A DNA stretch of 64,000 bases from Anaspis maculata (taxonomy: Eukaryota; Arthropoda; Insecta; Coleoptera; Scraptiidae): assembly GCA_949128115.1 (NCBI GenBank), contig OX421963.1, positions 53,811,306-53,875,305 on the forward strand. The letters are read 5' to 3'. The translations under genes and the position numbers were made by a program. Under the pieces are notes generated by a model, which was not told where the DNA came from, ran no database searches, and saw nothing but the letters and a program-made list of their open reading frames with translations. Shown here piece by piece: positions 1 through 13,209 of this stretch; the first letter of the stretch is position 1, and the number at the start of each line of letters is the position of its first letter.

Positions 1-1462
1 AGGGCGCAGCTGTTAATAACTTCTCAAGCAACAAGTATGCAAAATTACAGGTTCTTACCATGAAAAATACGATTTTATTGCCAACCGAAATGACTAAAAT
101 GGAACTTTTACAAAAAAAAATCATGTCATCATTGTTGCACTTCTGATCTGGAAAATTCAAAAGTCGTTTCGAGATAGGACATCAGGCTTCATGATTATGT
201 CATTAGAATTTGAAACAAAAATTGTTCACAAAAATGGGGATCTATTTAACTAAGCACAATTTTGCAATGCTTCACATTCCACCCTGTAACGAATGTAACT
301 GAAATAAGTCAAAAAATCTCGCCAACCAAGTAGATTGCTGGAAGATGTATCTAATCAACCGTGAAAACAAAATCGGAATCCGTTGAGACAATCCAAACTT
401 ATACCGTTTTTAAAAGAGGCAAAATTTTCGATACCGACATTTCAAATGTTGAGCAGTTTAGTAGGATAACAGCCTAAACAAATTCAAAACTGACTGAAAC
501 ACAGTCATATAATATGATTCGACATTGAATTCTTAGTTAGAACATAGAGTTTTAGTCAGTTTTGAACTTGTTTAAACTGTTTTCATACTATTTAGTTTAG
601 TCTGGCGATGCTCAGCGTTCTCCCCAACGCCAACGGGCGTAGTAGGCATCGCAATTCGACTGACCGAAGAAAAAATGATTTGTGTACTCTCCATGGGCGG
701 TTTAGGACTGATTTTCTCGACAAAATGTTTTAAAAATAGTTCAGTCTATTCACCCCTGATGATTATTTCAATAACTTCCGGTTGGACATTATTAAAAAAA
801 GTACGTCTGAACTGGATGTTGAAAAATACCTACTTCTTAGCCTTCTAGCCAAAAATTGAAAATTAAGAAAAATTTACTCAATTATAGAATTTCTGGAATG
901 CCAAATAGAAGGTAAGGATACAAAACATACTAACTTCGCGTCCTCTTGTACGTATAAAAAAATAAAAAGTGATTTCTCTGACCTCCTGAAGACATTATTT
1001 TTTCAAGCATGAAGGATGAAAGGGACAATGAAATGACAATGAAAGGGGAAATTCACAATGGAGTCACATCATTTGGTAGGAGTTCTTGGACCATCAACTT
1101 GACAGGCTCCTCCTGCGGCCCCCTAATGGGAAGTTTCTGTGCTTCCCCTTCTAATATTGTTCGAAAGGCCTTATAGAACACTAATGCAAAGGGAATTTTC
1201 TGTATCAGTGAATGCCATATAGTACCATTTTTTAATTTGTACCGACCTCACTATATCGATCCAATGTATTGAATATCGACAGGATCAAAAGAAACAACTG
1301 ATCAAAAAACATAAGCCACCCTGTAACTTCGAAACAGACGACCAGAGGAAAAACTTCAACTCCAGATTCTGATTTGCCTCAAGAAGCTCAACCTGCTTAC
1401 ACGTAAGCTATGTTAGTTTGCCACCATGTATAAAAATATTCTCAAAACAAGACAACACATAC
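1..1462. other. TECPR2 intron 5 sequence, no gene seen
   Basis: AT-rich sequence following the exon 5 donor at 1463/1462. No exon was recognised. An imperfect hairpin at about 484-593 (arms around CAAAACTGACTGAAAC and its complement) is the only structure noted. Confidence 0.5.
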
Positions 1463-4400
1463 CTGGCGTTCCTTGTGAAACTGGAGGACTTGTCCGTTTA
1501 TTTGTACTAGTACCAGGAGATGTTGTTAGTGTTGTCGGAGTCTTGGGTGTTTCCAACTTCTTTGGATGGGAAAACTTCGGAATAAACCCGTCAAATTTGG
1601 GCGGCTCCACTTCCACTTTTCTGGTCTGCTTGACATCCGGACACGTTTCCTGCATCTTATCAAGCGGAATTTTAACTTTATCCAGGTTCAGGACGTCAGC
1701 CAGAATTTTCTCTTTGTATTCGATATCGTTCTGAATCGACTCGGGACTTCGCAAGTCAGGCAAAAACCCCACCGAACTCAGGTTCATCAAAGTAGGTTTC
1801 ACACAAGTCACGTCTTTATCCTCGGACGAGCTTGAGCTCAAGCTGCTGGTGCTGGCACTCATCACGTTTTTTTTCCTTGGTCTGTTCTGTTTATACAAAA
1901 TTGTATCGTTGAATTGCTGTTTGCCAATATCGTTGAATTTCTTCTCGATTTCCGGATTAAGTACTCGAGCTTTGACGGGGGATTCTTTGGCTTCTTCAGC
2001 GTTCATGATGAGCGAATTGTCAATGTGAACGTCGACGTTTTCTGAATTTTCAACGAAGGGTGAAATGGCCGGGAGGATCGTGGACGATTGCAGCTTGGTA
2101 GTCAAATCTTTTATCGACAGGAACGCATTATCAGGTGATTGTGGCGTGAATAAGTTCGTGCCGTGAGTCGGTTCCGGCTTGTAAGAAACCCTCACGAGGC
2201 TCCTTTCTTCTTCGAGGACGAAAATCTCGTCTTTGCACGTGGCCACCCAGAGAACGTTCCTGAATTGGCTCATGGTGGAAATGATGGTCATCTCGTCGGG
2301 ATTCAGAATGTAGATGACGTCGTTGCTGTACGTGAGCAAAAGATTATCACTGAACGGCAGAATCGGACCGAAGGAAGGCTCCTTTTGGGGTTTGAGTATT
2401 TTCAAGTTTTTCGAAATTGGGTTGATCACTGGTACTTCGACGCATTCTTTAGAGAGCAAGTCCTAGATAAATTAGAAGAAAAAAAAAAGGTCAATATGTC
2501 TTCTCGTACGGAGACGGGCGTACCTACTTTGAATATTAAAGTTTTATTGACGTTTCCTTCACAATCCGAAATCCAAAGTCTCAATCGAGGTCGAGAACAG
2601 TACAGTACTACGTCGTTCACTTTATGGCCGTTATGATAAATTATTCCTCCAAAATTTCCAAGACTGCAAGATAATAGAGGTAGGTATACAGGGTGGTGAT
2701 TTATTTCAATTATCATCATTGGTATATCGGAAATGGTAAGAGATACCTACAGGATCGGTTGAATTCCAAGAAAGATGAGTCATCTCGAACATCGATAGGT
2801 GTGGCTAAAAATTCTATCGAACAACAGATTTTGTGGATTTTATTCTAGTGGAAACTATTCGTTTGTAAATCTGCTTTCATTTCTTGGGAGCTTTTTTGGA
2901 ACTGGTCGAGGAGCCAGTCGAAGGGAAATTTAAAATGCGATTGTCTCCCGAAAGATAGGTCTCAAGTGCATAGCACAATAATCACGCCGGTGTGATATAA
3001 AAACTCTGACTTAGCATTCCACTCTACTATGCTTTAGGAGTTGATCGGAGTTAATCGAGGGGGTTATTCAAGGTGGAATTTACATGCGACCGTTTCCAGA
3101 AAGAGAGAAGGTCCAAGTGGTCTCACAGCACACGCCGAAACCCTCATTGTCCATCAAGTTTACATTTTCGCAATGAACACAGTCACGTAAAACTTGGCGA
3201 AATACTAACGACATCAAGTGACTTCAAATGAAAATACTTAGTAATGAGGTGAATAATCAGTTCCCTACTCTATCACACTTCAAAATGCGTTTCTCAGTGA
3301 CAACCCTGAGCAGGACATGTCTTTTTAGGTATGGATTCGAGATGATCACAAAATTGCGCAACTTTCTTTGAAATTTTACCGACTCTGTATCTCTTACCGT
3401 TCCTGAGATACCAATGGTGAGCATCAAAAAATTCATCACCTTGTATAATCTCAGAGTAACCGCAGAACATTAAGGCTAAAGGGGACGATAAAATAATGTG
3501 TTTCTGAGACGCGAGATGGCGCGGAAACTATCAACATTCTCAAAATTCACTCAATAGACCGATTTTGAAAATTTTCCTACAGGTGTCCCAGCTAAAACAA
3601 CCCAGCGCGATTTTCTCAGAAAATATCAAGGCAACAAAAAAATTTCAATTAGGGGGAAGCCTGACCTTTTAACTTTCTTTAGATGGGGCGCCGATGGTAG
3701 TAGGTGCTCTAGTTTCTAGGAAAATGCAATTTTAATCGGGCGAGTCACAAGAATTCAAAAATTCATGACTGACAAAACAAAATAAATACTTTAGATGAAA
3801 AAAGTCCTCTTTCTCTGGGCTTTCCTTTGATGTGTTGCTGATGTCTGTACCTGGCCCGGTAAGTCAGATATTCTGTCTTACAGTCCAGCAAACACAATAA
3901 TCGGAATTCATGACGTCACCTAAGCCAGAATATCTGGATTACTGGGCCAGGTACAGACATCAGTGAACATCAATGGGAAAGCCCAGAGAAAGAGGTTTTT
4001 TTCATCTGAAGTAGGTATTTTGTTTTGTCGGTCATAAATTTTTGAATTCTTGTGACTTGCTCAATTAAAATTGCATTTTCTTGGAAACTAGAGCACCTAC
4101 AACCATCGGCGCTCCCTCAAAAGAAAGCTAAAAGGTCAGGCTTCACCCCCCCAATTGATTTTTTTTTTGTTGCCTTGACATTTTCTGAGAAAATCGCGCT
4201 GGGTTATTTTAGATGGGACACCTGTATACAAATATTCAATCAACATTAATTATTTTTGCTGTAAATCAACTTCTATCATGCTGCTGAAATAAATAATAAA
4301 AGATAATATTTACATTTTCCTATCTTTCTTGCCCACTTGACAAACTTTCCACTTATCTTGCTTCTCGCATATTATGCTTCTGTAGGTTGTTGACACAAGC

Positions 4401-5148
4401 AACCTTTGATGATTGTAGCTGATCTGAACGACTTCATAGGTCTCATTAAGTATCTCCTGTGATTTGCAGATGTGCTGCAATTTGAAAAGTTATAAACTGC
4501 AAGAAAAACATGTAGGTAGACCACCAAGAATAAATACCATGTAAAAATCTATTTCAGTTAATACTATGGAGCCACTTTTGTCCCCGGAGAACAGCTTCAT
4601 TCCATTTTTTGACCACTCTATGGATGTAACAGCAGATTTGTGCAAATCTGAAACGGTGTACCGCTCCACTTGTTTGTTTTTTGGCTTGAGACTTTCAGGA
4701 ATCGATTCCGGATGAGATTTCGGGATTTGGAAGATGTTTATGCTGCCAATTTTATTCCCGCATGCCACCATGTAATCTACTGTTGAAATTGCTCGTACTA
4801 CTGTTATTTCGGTGTTCTGCTTCTGAAATACAGTTCCCTTTAAATGAGAAGTGTACACATATAGGATTGATGTAAAGGAGTGAATAAAACGGGGAGTAAA
4901 ATGTTTCATTGGGGAATACTTACTTCACAACGAAGGCGTTGCAAGTCTTTCTTCTTCCGGTCATACCAGTACACTATGCCAACATTGGTGCCTAAAGCTA
5001 TGAATTCTGGTAGAACATCAATGCAAGTGAGTTTCACGTCTTGAGTGAAGAACCCATTCTGGACTCTCATTGGCAATTTGTTGAACAAGTCAGTCAAGGG
5101 GGCCCATTCCCGTAACGTTTGGATATTCAAATTTTCATATGCAGCCAT
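1463..5148 (-). CDS. TECPR2: TECPR2-like WD40 protein, 5' five exons (partial)
   Basis: Five exons assemble in frame on the minus strand: 5148-4924 (starts ATG, MAAYENLN), 4822-4538, 4474-4314, 2663-2528 and 2462-1463. All have GT donors and AG acceptors and compatible phases, giving about 602 residues. Exon 5 ends one base into a codon, so the gene continues left of the window. Residues 1 to about 330 form the N-terminal WD40 propeller typical of TECPR2; telling stretches are LGTNVGIVYWYDRKK, KNGMKLFSGDKSG and YCSRPRLRLW. A Ser-rich low-complexity linker (SSLSSSSSED) and a Pro/Thr-rich tail follow. The C-terminal TECPR repeats are not in view. In vertebrates TECPR2 acts in autophagy and ER-exit/COPII trafficking and binds Atg8-family proteins. 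HPS5 is a related alternative with the same propeller, but the matched phrases favour TECPR2. Intron 3 (4313-2664) is enlarged by a foldback transposon. Confidence 0.85.
3580..4224. mobile_element. TA-flanked foldback MITE in TECPR2 intron 3
   Basis: Ends CAGGTGTCCCA and TGGGACACCTG, bordered by TA on both sides (3578-3579, 4225-4226). The arms stay complementary for about 300 bp each around a small centre near 3880-3920. Size 645 bp, no coding capacity. The TA target suggests Tc1/mariner mobilisation. Confidence 0.8.
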
Positions 5149-5523
5149 ATTTAACACTAAATTGTTTTTTTCACCACAGATCTTTTTCATTCAGCATTGT
5201 TTCTGCACCACATACTTTTTCGGTTATTTATGGCGATAAATAAAATTCAGGAAAAAACATATTTCCAGTGGTTGTCTGTTTGACAGTTTGACACACATGT
5301 CATTCCGCGTTGAGATGGTGACGGGCAGTTACCGCGACAGCCCATAAGAGCGACAGACCCCAACCGCTACACGTGGCAACGCTGCACGGCTGTCAAAAAG
5401 CAAAATGTCACATCTTGGCGACATAAGCAAGGACGTGACATAAGAGCGAAATGTGGACCTGCCATTCTGATTCCCCCTCCACCCTTTTGACCATTCGGCA
5501 ATGCCGCATCGAAGTGTCAAGAT

Positions 5524-7303
5524 TAGGGTTGCACGATGTCAATTGACCGGTCAAATAAGCCGTCAATTGACCGGTCATTTGACCGTGTCAAATACTCTGG
5601 TCAATTGACCGGTCAAATACAAGCCCCCGGGCCTCGTTTGGCACGATTTGTGTAGATGGCGCAACGTAACTTACTTTAGGAAAGCTCTTTCCTGCTTTTA
5701 GACAGAGTCAAGTAGTCAATCCAATCTCAGTGGAACTGCTGCTGCTCTTAAGACAAAGACAAAATAAAGCCAAAAAATTAAGTTCGGGCGCATTTTTACG
5801 AAATACGAAATAGTTTATAAATTACTGAACTATATTGTAATAATTTAAATTCGATGTAAAGTCCAAAAATAAAACCAAATATTAGTTTTATTTTTGGAAC
5901 ATGTTACACCATAATCTAACATACATGTATGAGTACCTGAGCTGAGTTAGTTACAGGTGTTCGCGTACCTACCTATAATTACCAAAAATTGAAATTGAAA
6001 TTTATTTTTATTTGAATTTATTTGTTTTGAAATAAAATAAAAATCGAGTGAAATACAGGGTGTTTCAGATTTAAATCGTGTCTTTCCAAAAAACGACGAG
6101 AAACTTCGAAAGAAGTAGACTTTCTCAGGAAAATATGTGCCAGAAACAAATAATAACGAAGATATAGGCGTTCAAAGTTGAAATTTCAAAATCGATTTTT
6201 CGTCATCGTCAACTTTGGAACTTCCTAACCGATTTTGTTAAAATTTGAATCAAAGCTCGCTAAAATAAGTCTGTATCAAACAATAGTAACGCGTTCTATC
6301 AAATAATTTCGGGAGCGTAGATAATGGAGGGTGCCCTCGCTTTTTTACCCCTATTTCAAAATCCCTAAAGTAATTTGGTACATTGTTCATATTTTTGAAT
6401 TTTTCGTTTGATTTGGAAGAAAAAGTTACACTTGCAAATTTTTGATTTAAAGGCTTCGTTCTCAAGATATTTGAAGTTGAAACTTCGGGAAACATCTCGA
6501 AAACACCTCTTTCAAAGGCCTACAAAAATAAAATCCAAGATAACTAATGATTCCATCATTAAAATAGGTTTTACAGATGTTTCAAGTTGCTAAACCATGA
6601 GTTTTTTCAAGAAACGAGAAGTTTTCAGGAAAAACATATTTTTTTGCTCTTGAAACAGGATATTTTGATGTGTTTTCCGAACTTTCAAACCCAAATATCT
6701 TGAGAACGAAGCCTCTAATCGGAATTTTACGAGGGTAACTTTCTCTTTGAAATTGAACGTAGAATTGAAAAATGTTGAACAAATTGAACAATCTATGAAA
6801 TAACCTCAAGGGGTAAAAAATAGGAGAAAGAAAGCGGAGGCATCCCCCATTATTCACGCCCCCGAAAAATTTCAATGGACCGCGTTATCATCGTTAGATA
6901 CCGACTTATTTCAGTAAGCTTAGGTTCAAATTTGAACAAAATCGGTCAAGGAATTTTTTGAGGAATTTCAAAGTTATGACGAGAAATCGATTTTTCAAGC
7001 TCAACTTTGATCGCCTATATCTCCGTTATTATTCGTTTCTGACATATATTTTTTCAAAAAAGTCTACTTCTGTTACGTTTCCCATCATTTCCTGAAAGGA
7101 CGCGATTTGAATCTGAAACACCCTGTACAGTACCTACCTACCTACTTAACGAAATATTCACAATTTTTGTCTTACTTCAATAAATAATGTTGAATGATAG
7201 TAACACCTGTTTTTAGCGTATTTTTTCAATATTTGACCGATTTGACCGTCAATTGACCGGTCAATTGACCTAATCTTATTTGACCGGTCAAAATGCAACC
7301 CTA
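5524..7303. mobile_element. Non-autonomous hAT-type element with 8-bp target duplication
   Basis: Terminal repeats TAGGGTTGCA and TGCAACCCTA are bounded by a perfect 8-bp duplication GTCAAGAT (5516-5523 and 7304-7311), the hAT signature. Subterminal regions carry clustered palindromic GGTCAATTGACC/TTGACCGGTCAA words on both sides, likely transposase-binding sites. No transposase ORF is visible. A second transposon is nested inside at 6056-7125. Confidence 0.85.
6056..7125. mobile_element. Mariner-like foldback nested in the hAT element
   Basis: Ends CAGGGTGTTTCAGATT and AATCTGAAACACCCTG, flanked by TA (6054-6055, 7126-7127). The arms of several hundred bases are imperfectly complementary. 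It is younger than the hAT element that contains it. Short ORFs inside are by-products of the symmetry. Confidence 0.8.
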
Positions 7304-7377
7304 GTCAAGATGCACGTGCTCCACAACAATAAGTGTAATTTTATGTTGGTGTCTATTCTTATCGAACATCGAACAAG

Positions 7378-7977
7378 TAGAGCACTACAAATATCTAGGA
7401 ACAATAATTGAAGGGAACGGAAGACAGGACAGAGAAGTGAGTGAAAGAATTGCTATGGTGCGAAGAATATACAACTCCCATGGTCCATGAGAAAAACATT
7501 TTTCGGGAAGAGAGAAGTTACAAAGGAAATAAAGGTTGAGGTATATAGTGAAGAAGATGGTGACTCCAACACTGATTTTATGGGAGCGACTCGTGGACCC
7601 TGACAAGAAAGTACGAGAGTCGAGTGAATGCTGCAGAGACGAGATCCCTACGAAAAATAGAGGGGTAGACAAAAAGGGACAGAATCGGGAACAAGATTTT
7701 CAAAGAGTAGTAGTTAAAGACGAAACCCAGAAGAGTGTATGAGGCGAGAGCACAGGGAAGAACTCTCGGAAGAACTAGAAGAGGCAGACCAAGAAAAACC
7801 TGGCGGGAAGAGGTGAGGCATGCAGCGGAGGACAAGGACATCAGCAGGTGGGAGATCGATGCGTTGATCCAGAACAGGATGGAATGGAGGAACAGAACAA
7901 ACAGAACAAGCTGAATTCGGGCCCTTTAGTCTTACACCGAACGGTAGGAAGACTCCGGATTAAGTAAGTAAAAGTAA
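7378..7977 (+). pseudogene. Decayed LINE 3' end (reverse-transcriptase C-terminus)
   Basis: Translated fragments HYKYLGTIIEGNGRQDREV and GRTRRGRPRKTWREEV are characteristic of the region after the reverse-transcriptase domain in RTE/Jockey-type LINEs. Stops and frameshifts separate them. The copy ends in an AAGTAAGTAAAAGTAAGTG tail, typical of a microsatellite-like LINE 3' end. It is non-functional and 5'-truncated. Confidence 0.7.
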
Positions 7978-8567
7978 GTGTATTGTGATTAGGTCTAAAC
8001 AGCTATGCATGACAAAATAATTAATTATTTTTTTTCGTTACAGCAGTACGAATTATACTACCTAATTGCTGTTTCAAATGGAGGATATTTGTAAGATCCA
8101 CGAAACCAACAGGAAGAGCCAAGGATGTCAGTACATATGAGAGGAATCGGTAGGTAAAGTCATTGTTTGCGTAAGATTTATACTAACTTGCAGTCTACAC
8201 ACACCTGTGTAAGGATTATTTAATGTATCAAGCGTTGGAGTAAATTTCCTCTCATAGTAAGCCTGGTCGCTAAGCCATGTTTTCTTACTAAATTTCCAAG
8301 AATCATAGGTGACTTGAGGCGAAATTCACTTCAAGGCTCTATATACTGCAAGTGTTAGCTTTCCTCAAGTCCAAGTCCTAATGACAAGGCTATATTAATC
8401 TCGTAAGATATTACATCACTTTTTGGAATCAACTTCTCCGCATTTATGCATCATATATTCCACTCTTTGCTCAAGTCTCATGTCTGATGTGATCACTGAT
8501 ATTCATCAACTCCCAGAATAATAATATAGCTACCATCGTACGCAAAATAAACGAGGACCGTGTTTCA

Positions 8568-8648
8568 CGCGGAGTGTACTGATTTGATGAATTTTGGCCT
8601 TCTGTCACTGACACCAAGCCAAAATTTATCAAATCAGTACACTCCGCG
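8568..8648. repeat. 31-bp-arm hairpin
   Basis: Arms 8568-8598 and 8618-8648 are nearly perfect complements (CGCGGAGTGTACTGATTTGA and its reverse) around a 19-bp loop. The remainder of 7978-9519 shows nothing else I can name. Confidence 0.7.
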
Positions 8649-9519
8649 CGAATCACTGTCGAGTATAATTATTGTAATTGTAATGTAGTGTGTTCTTTTG
8701 TTACAGTAGGAGACCATGGTGGCCATGAGGTAACCATCACACACCTTACCAGAATTCCACAGAACTGTAGACAACATTATTCTCAAAGCTTGCCTCATCA
8801 AGTCATCACTCCTAGCAGTGTTAACCGACAATAGCAGCTCATTTGGATCATTGGATTCAGACCCAGAAATAATTAACATCATCATTGATCTCGCTCTGTC
8901 TCGTGTTTTATGAAGAGTGTCACCTCCTCGTCAACATCTTCACGCCGTTTTCACCGCTTTCTTTTATTTACTCTTTTATTCTAGTCTTATCACATTTTTA
9001 AGTACTATATTATTCTATATTGTATTTCTTAGAATTTACATTCCTTTGAAAAAGACCTGTCAACGAGGTTGAAAGTTGAAACGTTGGTTGCCAATATACA
9101 CGTTTTTTTTAAACTGAAATTGTCTATCATTCCCAAGATTTGAAGAAAAATACTGTAAGCAAACAGACGGGAATCAGGATCCTATGTCGGAGCATGAACA
9201 ATTGAACTTTCTGTCAATGTCAGGTTCCTCAATGCTTATTTAAGAGTGCTAGAAAAATGTTGTTTGTGTTTTAGAAACAAATATATGTGGGGTGTTGGGT
9301 GGGTGTTGGTCAAAGGGTGTTGGATTGGCGTACAAACCAAGACGATGCATTATATTTTGTCAGTGGTTTCACCTGTCAGTTCTTCACTTGTCTGTGGGGA
9401 CCAACCAGAGAGACGGAGAGGGCGGTGAAAAACAATAGGAAGATTTTGAAAAACATAGAAAATCAACTTCTATTTATATTTGAAAAAAGAAATGATGAAA
9501 TAAAGCCGATGAACCCAAG

Positions 9520-11071
9520 CAGGGGTGGATGGGCCAAGGAGGTAAAAGGGAATTTATCCCCTGGGCCGGTGAGATCTATAAAATTTGGGCCGGTAGGATA
9601 AAACCAATTATTTTATTCAACAGTGGAAGTTTTGGGAAGAAAGATCTAGCCCGGGAAAATCAACAAGTTTTCAACGCAGTGCACTCAGCGTCACCTCATG
9701 TACTAATATAACTTTACAACTTGTTTTCTCAACTTCACAGGGGCCACTCGACAATGGGCATTTTCATTCCATTCTCTTCAGTGAACACACCGCTTACAAT
9801 TTTCCCGAAAGAGACCCAGAAACTCGCCCAGAAATGTATTGAACTACGTTATTCAGACTCGCAAAATACTCGCCGTAATCAGGCCGCAAGACCACAGTTC
9901 TGTACACCGACAGTCCGACACTGCTTGTCGGTATCGGTAGCTAGAAATAAGTAACGATGATGTTTATTTCTCATCCTAGCTACCTCGGAACCCCGTTATT
10001 GGATACCAGTAGGAAAGCGAGCTTTCTGAGGCTCATTATCGATTTGAAGAACATGGGTATAGTCGAGTAGTAGAGTTCAAAAAAGTTATAGATAGATGGA
10101 TAGATGAGACTTACTAGTTTAAAATGTGGGATGTATAAGAAGTGAATAAGACATGGACTATTTACTGAGTTTCAAAACGTCACAGGACTTTTTCGAAACT
10201 TCTTTTTGTGCAGTGAGAAGTAGGAGCAGCTTCAACAATAACAACCCTGATGCGCAATAATTACTCGCGCCTATTAGAGTCTGCAGTCTGCTAATTCACC
10301 ACTGAATCTCCACTTCCAATGGGAACTGCCTGGATGATATGGAGAAAGCAGCACTGTGCTGAATGCCGCCTGAAAATAAAGTCAATTTATTATTATCAGT
10401 GTTTATGTAGAGAACGTAGTTCTAGGTATCTTGCGGACTCTATGCTTGCTGGAAGATTGTAAGCGGTGTTCACTGAAGAGAATGATGACCAAGCTGTCAA
10501 GCGCGGCAATACCAAAGAGAATGGAATGAAAATGCCCATACTGTCGAGTGGCCCCTGTGAGGTTGAGAAAACGTACTTAGACGGACAATATGTTATAAAG
10601 TTGGAATGCATGAGGTGCTGCTGAGTGCACTGCGTTGGAAACTTGTTCATTCCCAGATCTTTCTTCTCAAAACTTTCATATATTGTAGAATAAAAGTGTT
10701 GGTTTTTGGAAATTCATCCGCCATCGCTCAACAGTGGGTGTAAAATTCTAAAAATTATCAATAAAAGGTGGTCTTCTCACAAAACGTTTAAAGAAATTCC
10801 TTATTGCAGTTTCGGGAGCGTAAGGGATAAATTATATGTCAAATATTCACTCCTACTCCTTCACCAAAATATTTCACAAGCTTTCACTATTTCACCTCTA
10901 ACGACGGGAAACTAAAGGCTCCCGAAACTGCAGTAATAAATATTTATAAACGTTATGTGGGAAGACTCTGCCTTTTATTTATCATTTTCAAAAGTGTTTT
11001 TTCATCCTACCGGCCCTTTCACAAATCTCACCAGCCCAGAGGGAAAAAAGGCCTGGGCCCATCCACCCCCG
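9520..11071. mobile_element. hAT-type foldback element
   Basis: Ends CAGGGGTGGATGGGCC and GGGCCCATCCACCCCCG. Flanking 8-mers AACCCAAG (9512-9519) and AATCCAAA (11072-11079) match at six of eight positions, an aged hAT duplication. The subterminal arms stay similar for about 90 bp, and an inner inverted pair (about 9640-9830 against 10440-10670) shares GGGCATTTTCATTCCATTCT. A palindrome occupies 10801-10939. No transposase is readable. Confidence 0.72.
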
Positions 11072-11864
11072 AATCCAAAGTCTCGTTGTTTGTATAGACA
11101 CACCAGGTGGGATTTCAAACCTCTTTTTTTCGTTATCTCTATAGATATCTCAAATAGATAAAGAACATGTAAAATTGAAAGTCTCATTGCTGAGACAAAA
11201 ATTCTGGAGTCAGACGTCAGACCTCATAGGTGTTGGGTGAATGCTTGAAAAGAATGATAGCTAAATGTATGGCAAAGGTATTAAGTATGGATGTAATAGG
11301 AGTATGTTGTAAAAAACAACTATGGTGAAGGACTAGAAGCAAAAAAAACTACAGCATTTGTGAACGTAAATATATGTATTAAAATAATGAAAAATCAGCA
11401 ATTACAAAAAGCCATCGAATGAGTAGGTATCTACAATAATAAAATTATTGAACTATTACCACTTAGATAACTTGAAATAAAAAAAAATTGACCCCCGGTT
11501 GCACCAAGCCTTCATAATATATTATCGATTTACCAACTAAACCATGGGCATTTCACTGTTGTTTGACCAACAACACTGCGAGTTTATATTTAATTTGATG
11601 ATCAAATTTATGAGCTTGGTGAATCCAGGGGGAGAGGGGTTGTCCGCCCGCGTGGGTATGAATTTTTTCAGCAGCTTCAGGTCTGTGCTCTGGGACCAAG
11701 AGGTGACCACCTTACTCCGGAAATGGCTTAGCTGCTTGTTTCCCTCAAAACCTGGAGGCGAGCAGGCATCCATTGCAAAAAGTGTCTCTCCTTAGGGGCT
11801 GAAAAATACACATGAGTAGATAAATCCAAAGCCTTTCAATTATTTGATTCGAGTAATTATATTA

Positions 11865-12014
11865 CACTGGTCCAATAATTCGACCCATCACCATTTCGTG
11901 ACCGCGACTTTGTCGGCCGATATCTTTTGAACGAGTTGATGGATTTAAAAAATCTTATCCACCAAGTAGTGGCCGCAAAATGGTGATAAGATGTGTCATG
12001 TTATTGGAGCAGTG
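11865..12014. mobile_element. 150-bp TA-flanked MITE
   Basis: CACTGGTCCAATAA at the left and TTATTGGAGCAGTG at the right are imperfect inverted ends, each next to TA. The inner arms share CATCACCATTT. Non-coding. Confidence 0.65.
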
Positions 12015-12483
12015 TATTTGGTAGTAATAGCAGCCGGCGAGGCCTTTCTTGCAGGACAAAATTCTTTTTAAAACAACAAAATTATGTAGGTACCCGAGTA
12101 GGTACCTATAAGATACAGTGACGATGTCCACAATTAGGTATTTGCCTGTCGCCCTACCTGATGGTCATCTTAGCCTGAAGGGACCATCTTCTGTCCTGGT
12201 CCTGGATGCAAGAGCAAGTAGGTACGATATGGCGACGACTTGCTCACCCTTTGAGCGAGCCTGATATGATTATCACAAGGGTCTTTGACAAGGATATCAA
12301 CCAGTTCTGGAAGAAACCCAGCCTCAAGTCCCAAGGCAGGAAACATATCCTCCCCCGAAATGACTATTGTGTTTCCCCGGAGCCACTAAAAAATACACCT
12401 TTAAATCATCTACCTACATGAATTTAAATTAAATCCGATTTTACTCCAAACTATTTGTTTTATTCACAACCACTATAGTAATA

Positions 12484-12649
12484 AGGTGCGTTCAGTCAGC
12501 TTATTTAGCCGCAAGTTTTAATTTTAGTCGTAAGCGCAGCATCGCTTATTGGCTGATCCGAGGAGGCTGGTTCATGACAGCCAATGAGCATCGCTGCGCT
12601 TACGACTAAAACTAAAACTTACGGCTAAATAAGCTGACTGAACGCACCT
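12484..12649. mobile_element. 166-bp MITE with long perfect arms
   Basis: Nearly perfect inverted arms of about 65 bp start AGGTGCGTTCAGTCAGCTTA and end with its complement. The trinucleotide ATA is duplicated at 12481-12483 and 12650-12652, consistent with a 3-bp-target element such as PIF/Harbinger. The near identity of the arms suggests recent activity. Confidence 0.8.
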
Positions 12650-12955
12650 ATAGACTCATTACTGACTTTTAAAAAGTTGGAAAAAGACGCTTTGTTGATG
12701 ATTTTTTTTCCGCCCCCGAAATCACTTTCCTCCCCGGTTAGAGGGTGGAAAGTGCATGGCCTCCTTGATTGATTGACAGATGGATGACGGAATGACAGGT
12801 GTAGAGGGGCTCAAATCGAAGAGTCAAACGCAGTTTTGTGATGTTAAGGGTGCCCAGTTATTATTATATGGTATGGTGTTTATGATATAATTGATGACTC
12901 TAATAGCCTAATTCACTATTTAAACTCCGAATCTTCATTCTAACCAGCTGAAGTG

Positions 12956-13209
12956 GTATAAAAGTGACATGAACAAGTATACCGGACCGGCCGCTGTGTT
13001 TAAATTTGGCTGAGACTGGTTCTGGGCTCCAGGGCCCTAGGAAAATGAGGATGAACATGAAAAAATAATAAAAAATAAATTAATGAAAAATAAATCCAAT
13101 GAAGCCAAGCAAATTTCTATTTATTTACTAGTTGAAGTGTTCAAAATGGTTGTGAATAAAATAGTATACATACTCTCGGCGGTAATTCTCGGAAGCACTT
13201 CCCGCCTCG
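12956..13209 (+). other. Candidate TATA box and signal-peptide first exon
   Basis: GGTATAAAAGTG near 12956 is a good TATA element. An ATG at 13146 opens a short frame MVVNKIVYILSAVILGSTSR, which resembles a signal peptide, and runs into a donor-like CTCG|GTATGT at 13209/13210. No following exon was found and several upstream ATGs weaken the case. The rest of 11072-13700 holds only MITEs and unassigned sequence. Confidence 0.2.

Noticed and set aside
1426..2636. Several plus-strand ORFs
   Set aside because: Shadows of TECPR2 exons 4 and 5 on the minus strand.
6250..6875. ORFs of 81-97 residues
   Set aside because: Lie within the arms of a mariner-like foldback and have no conserved features.
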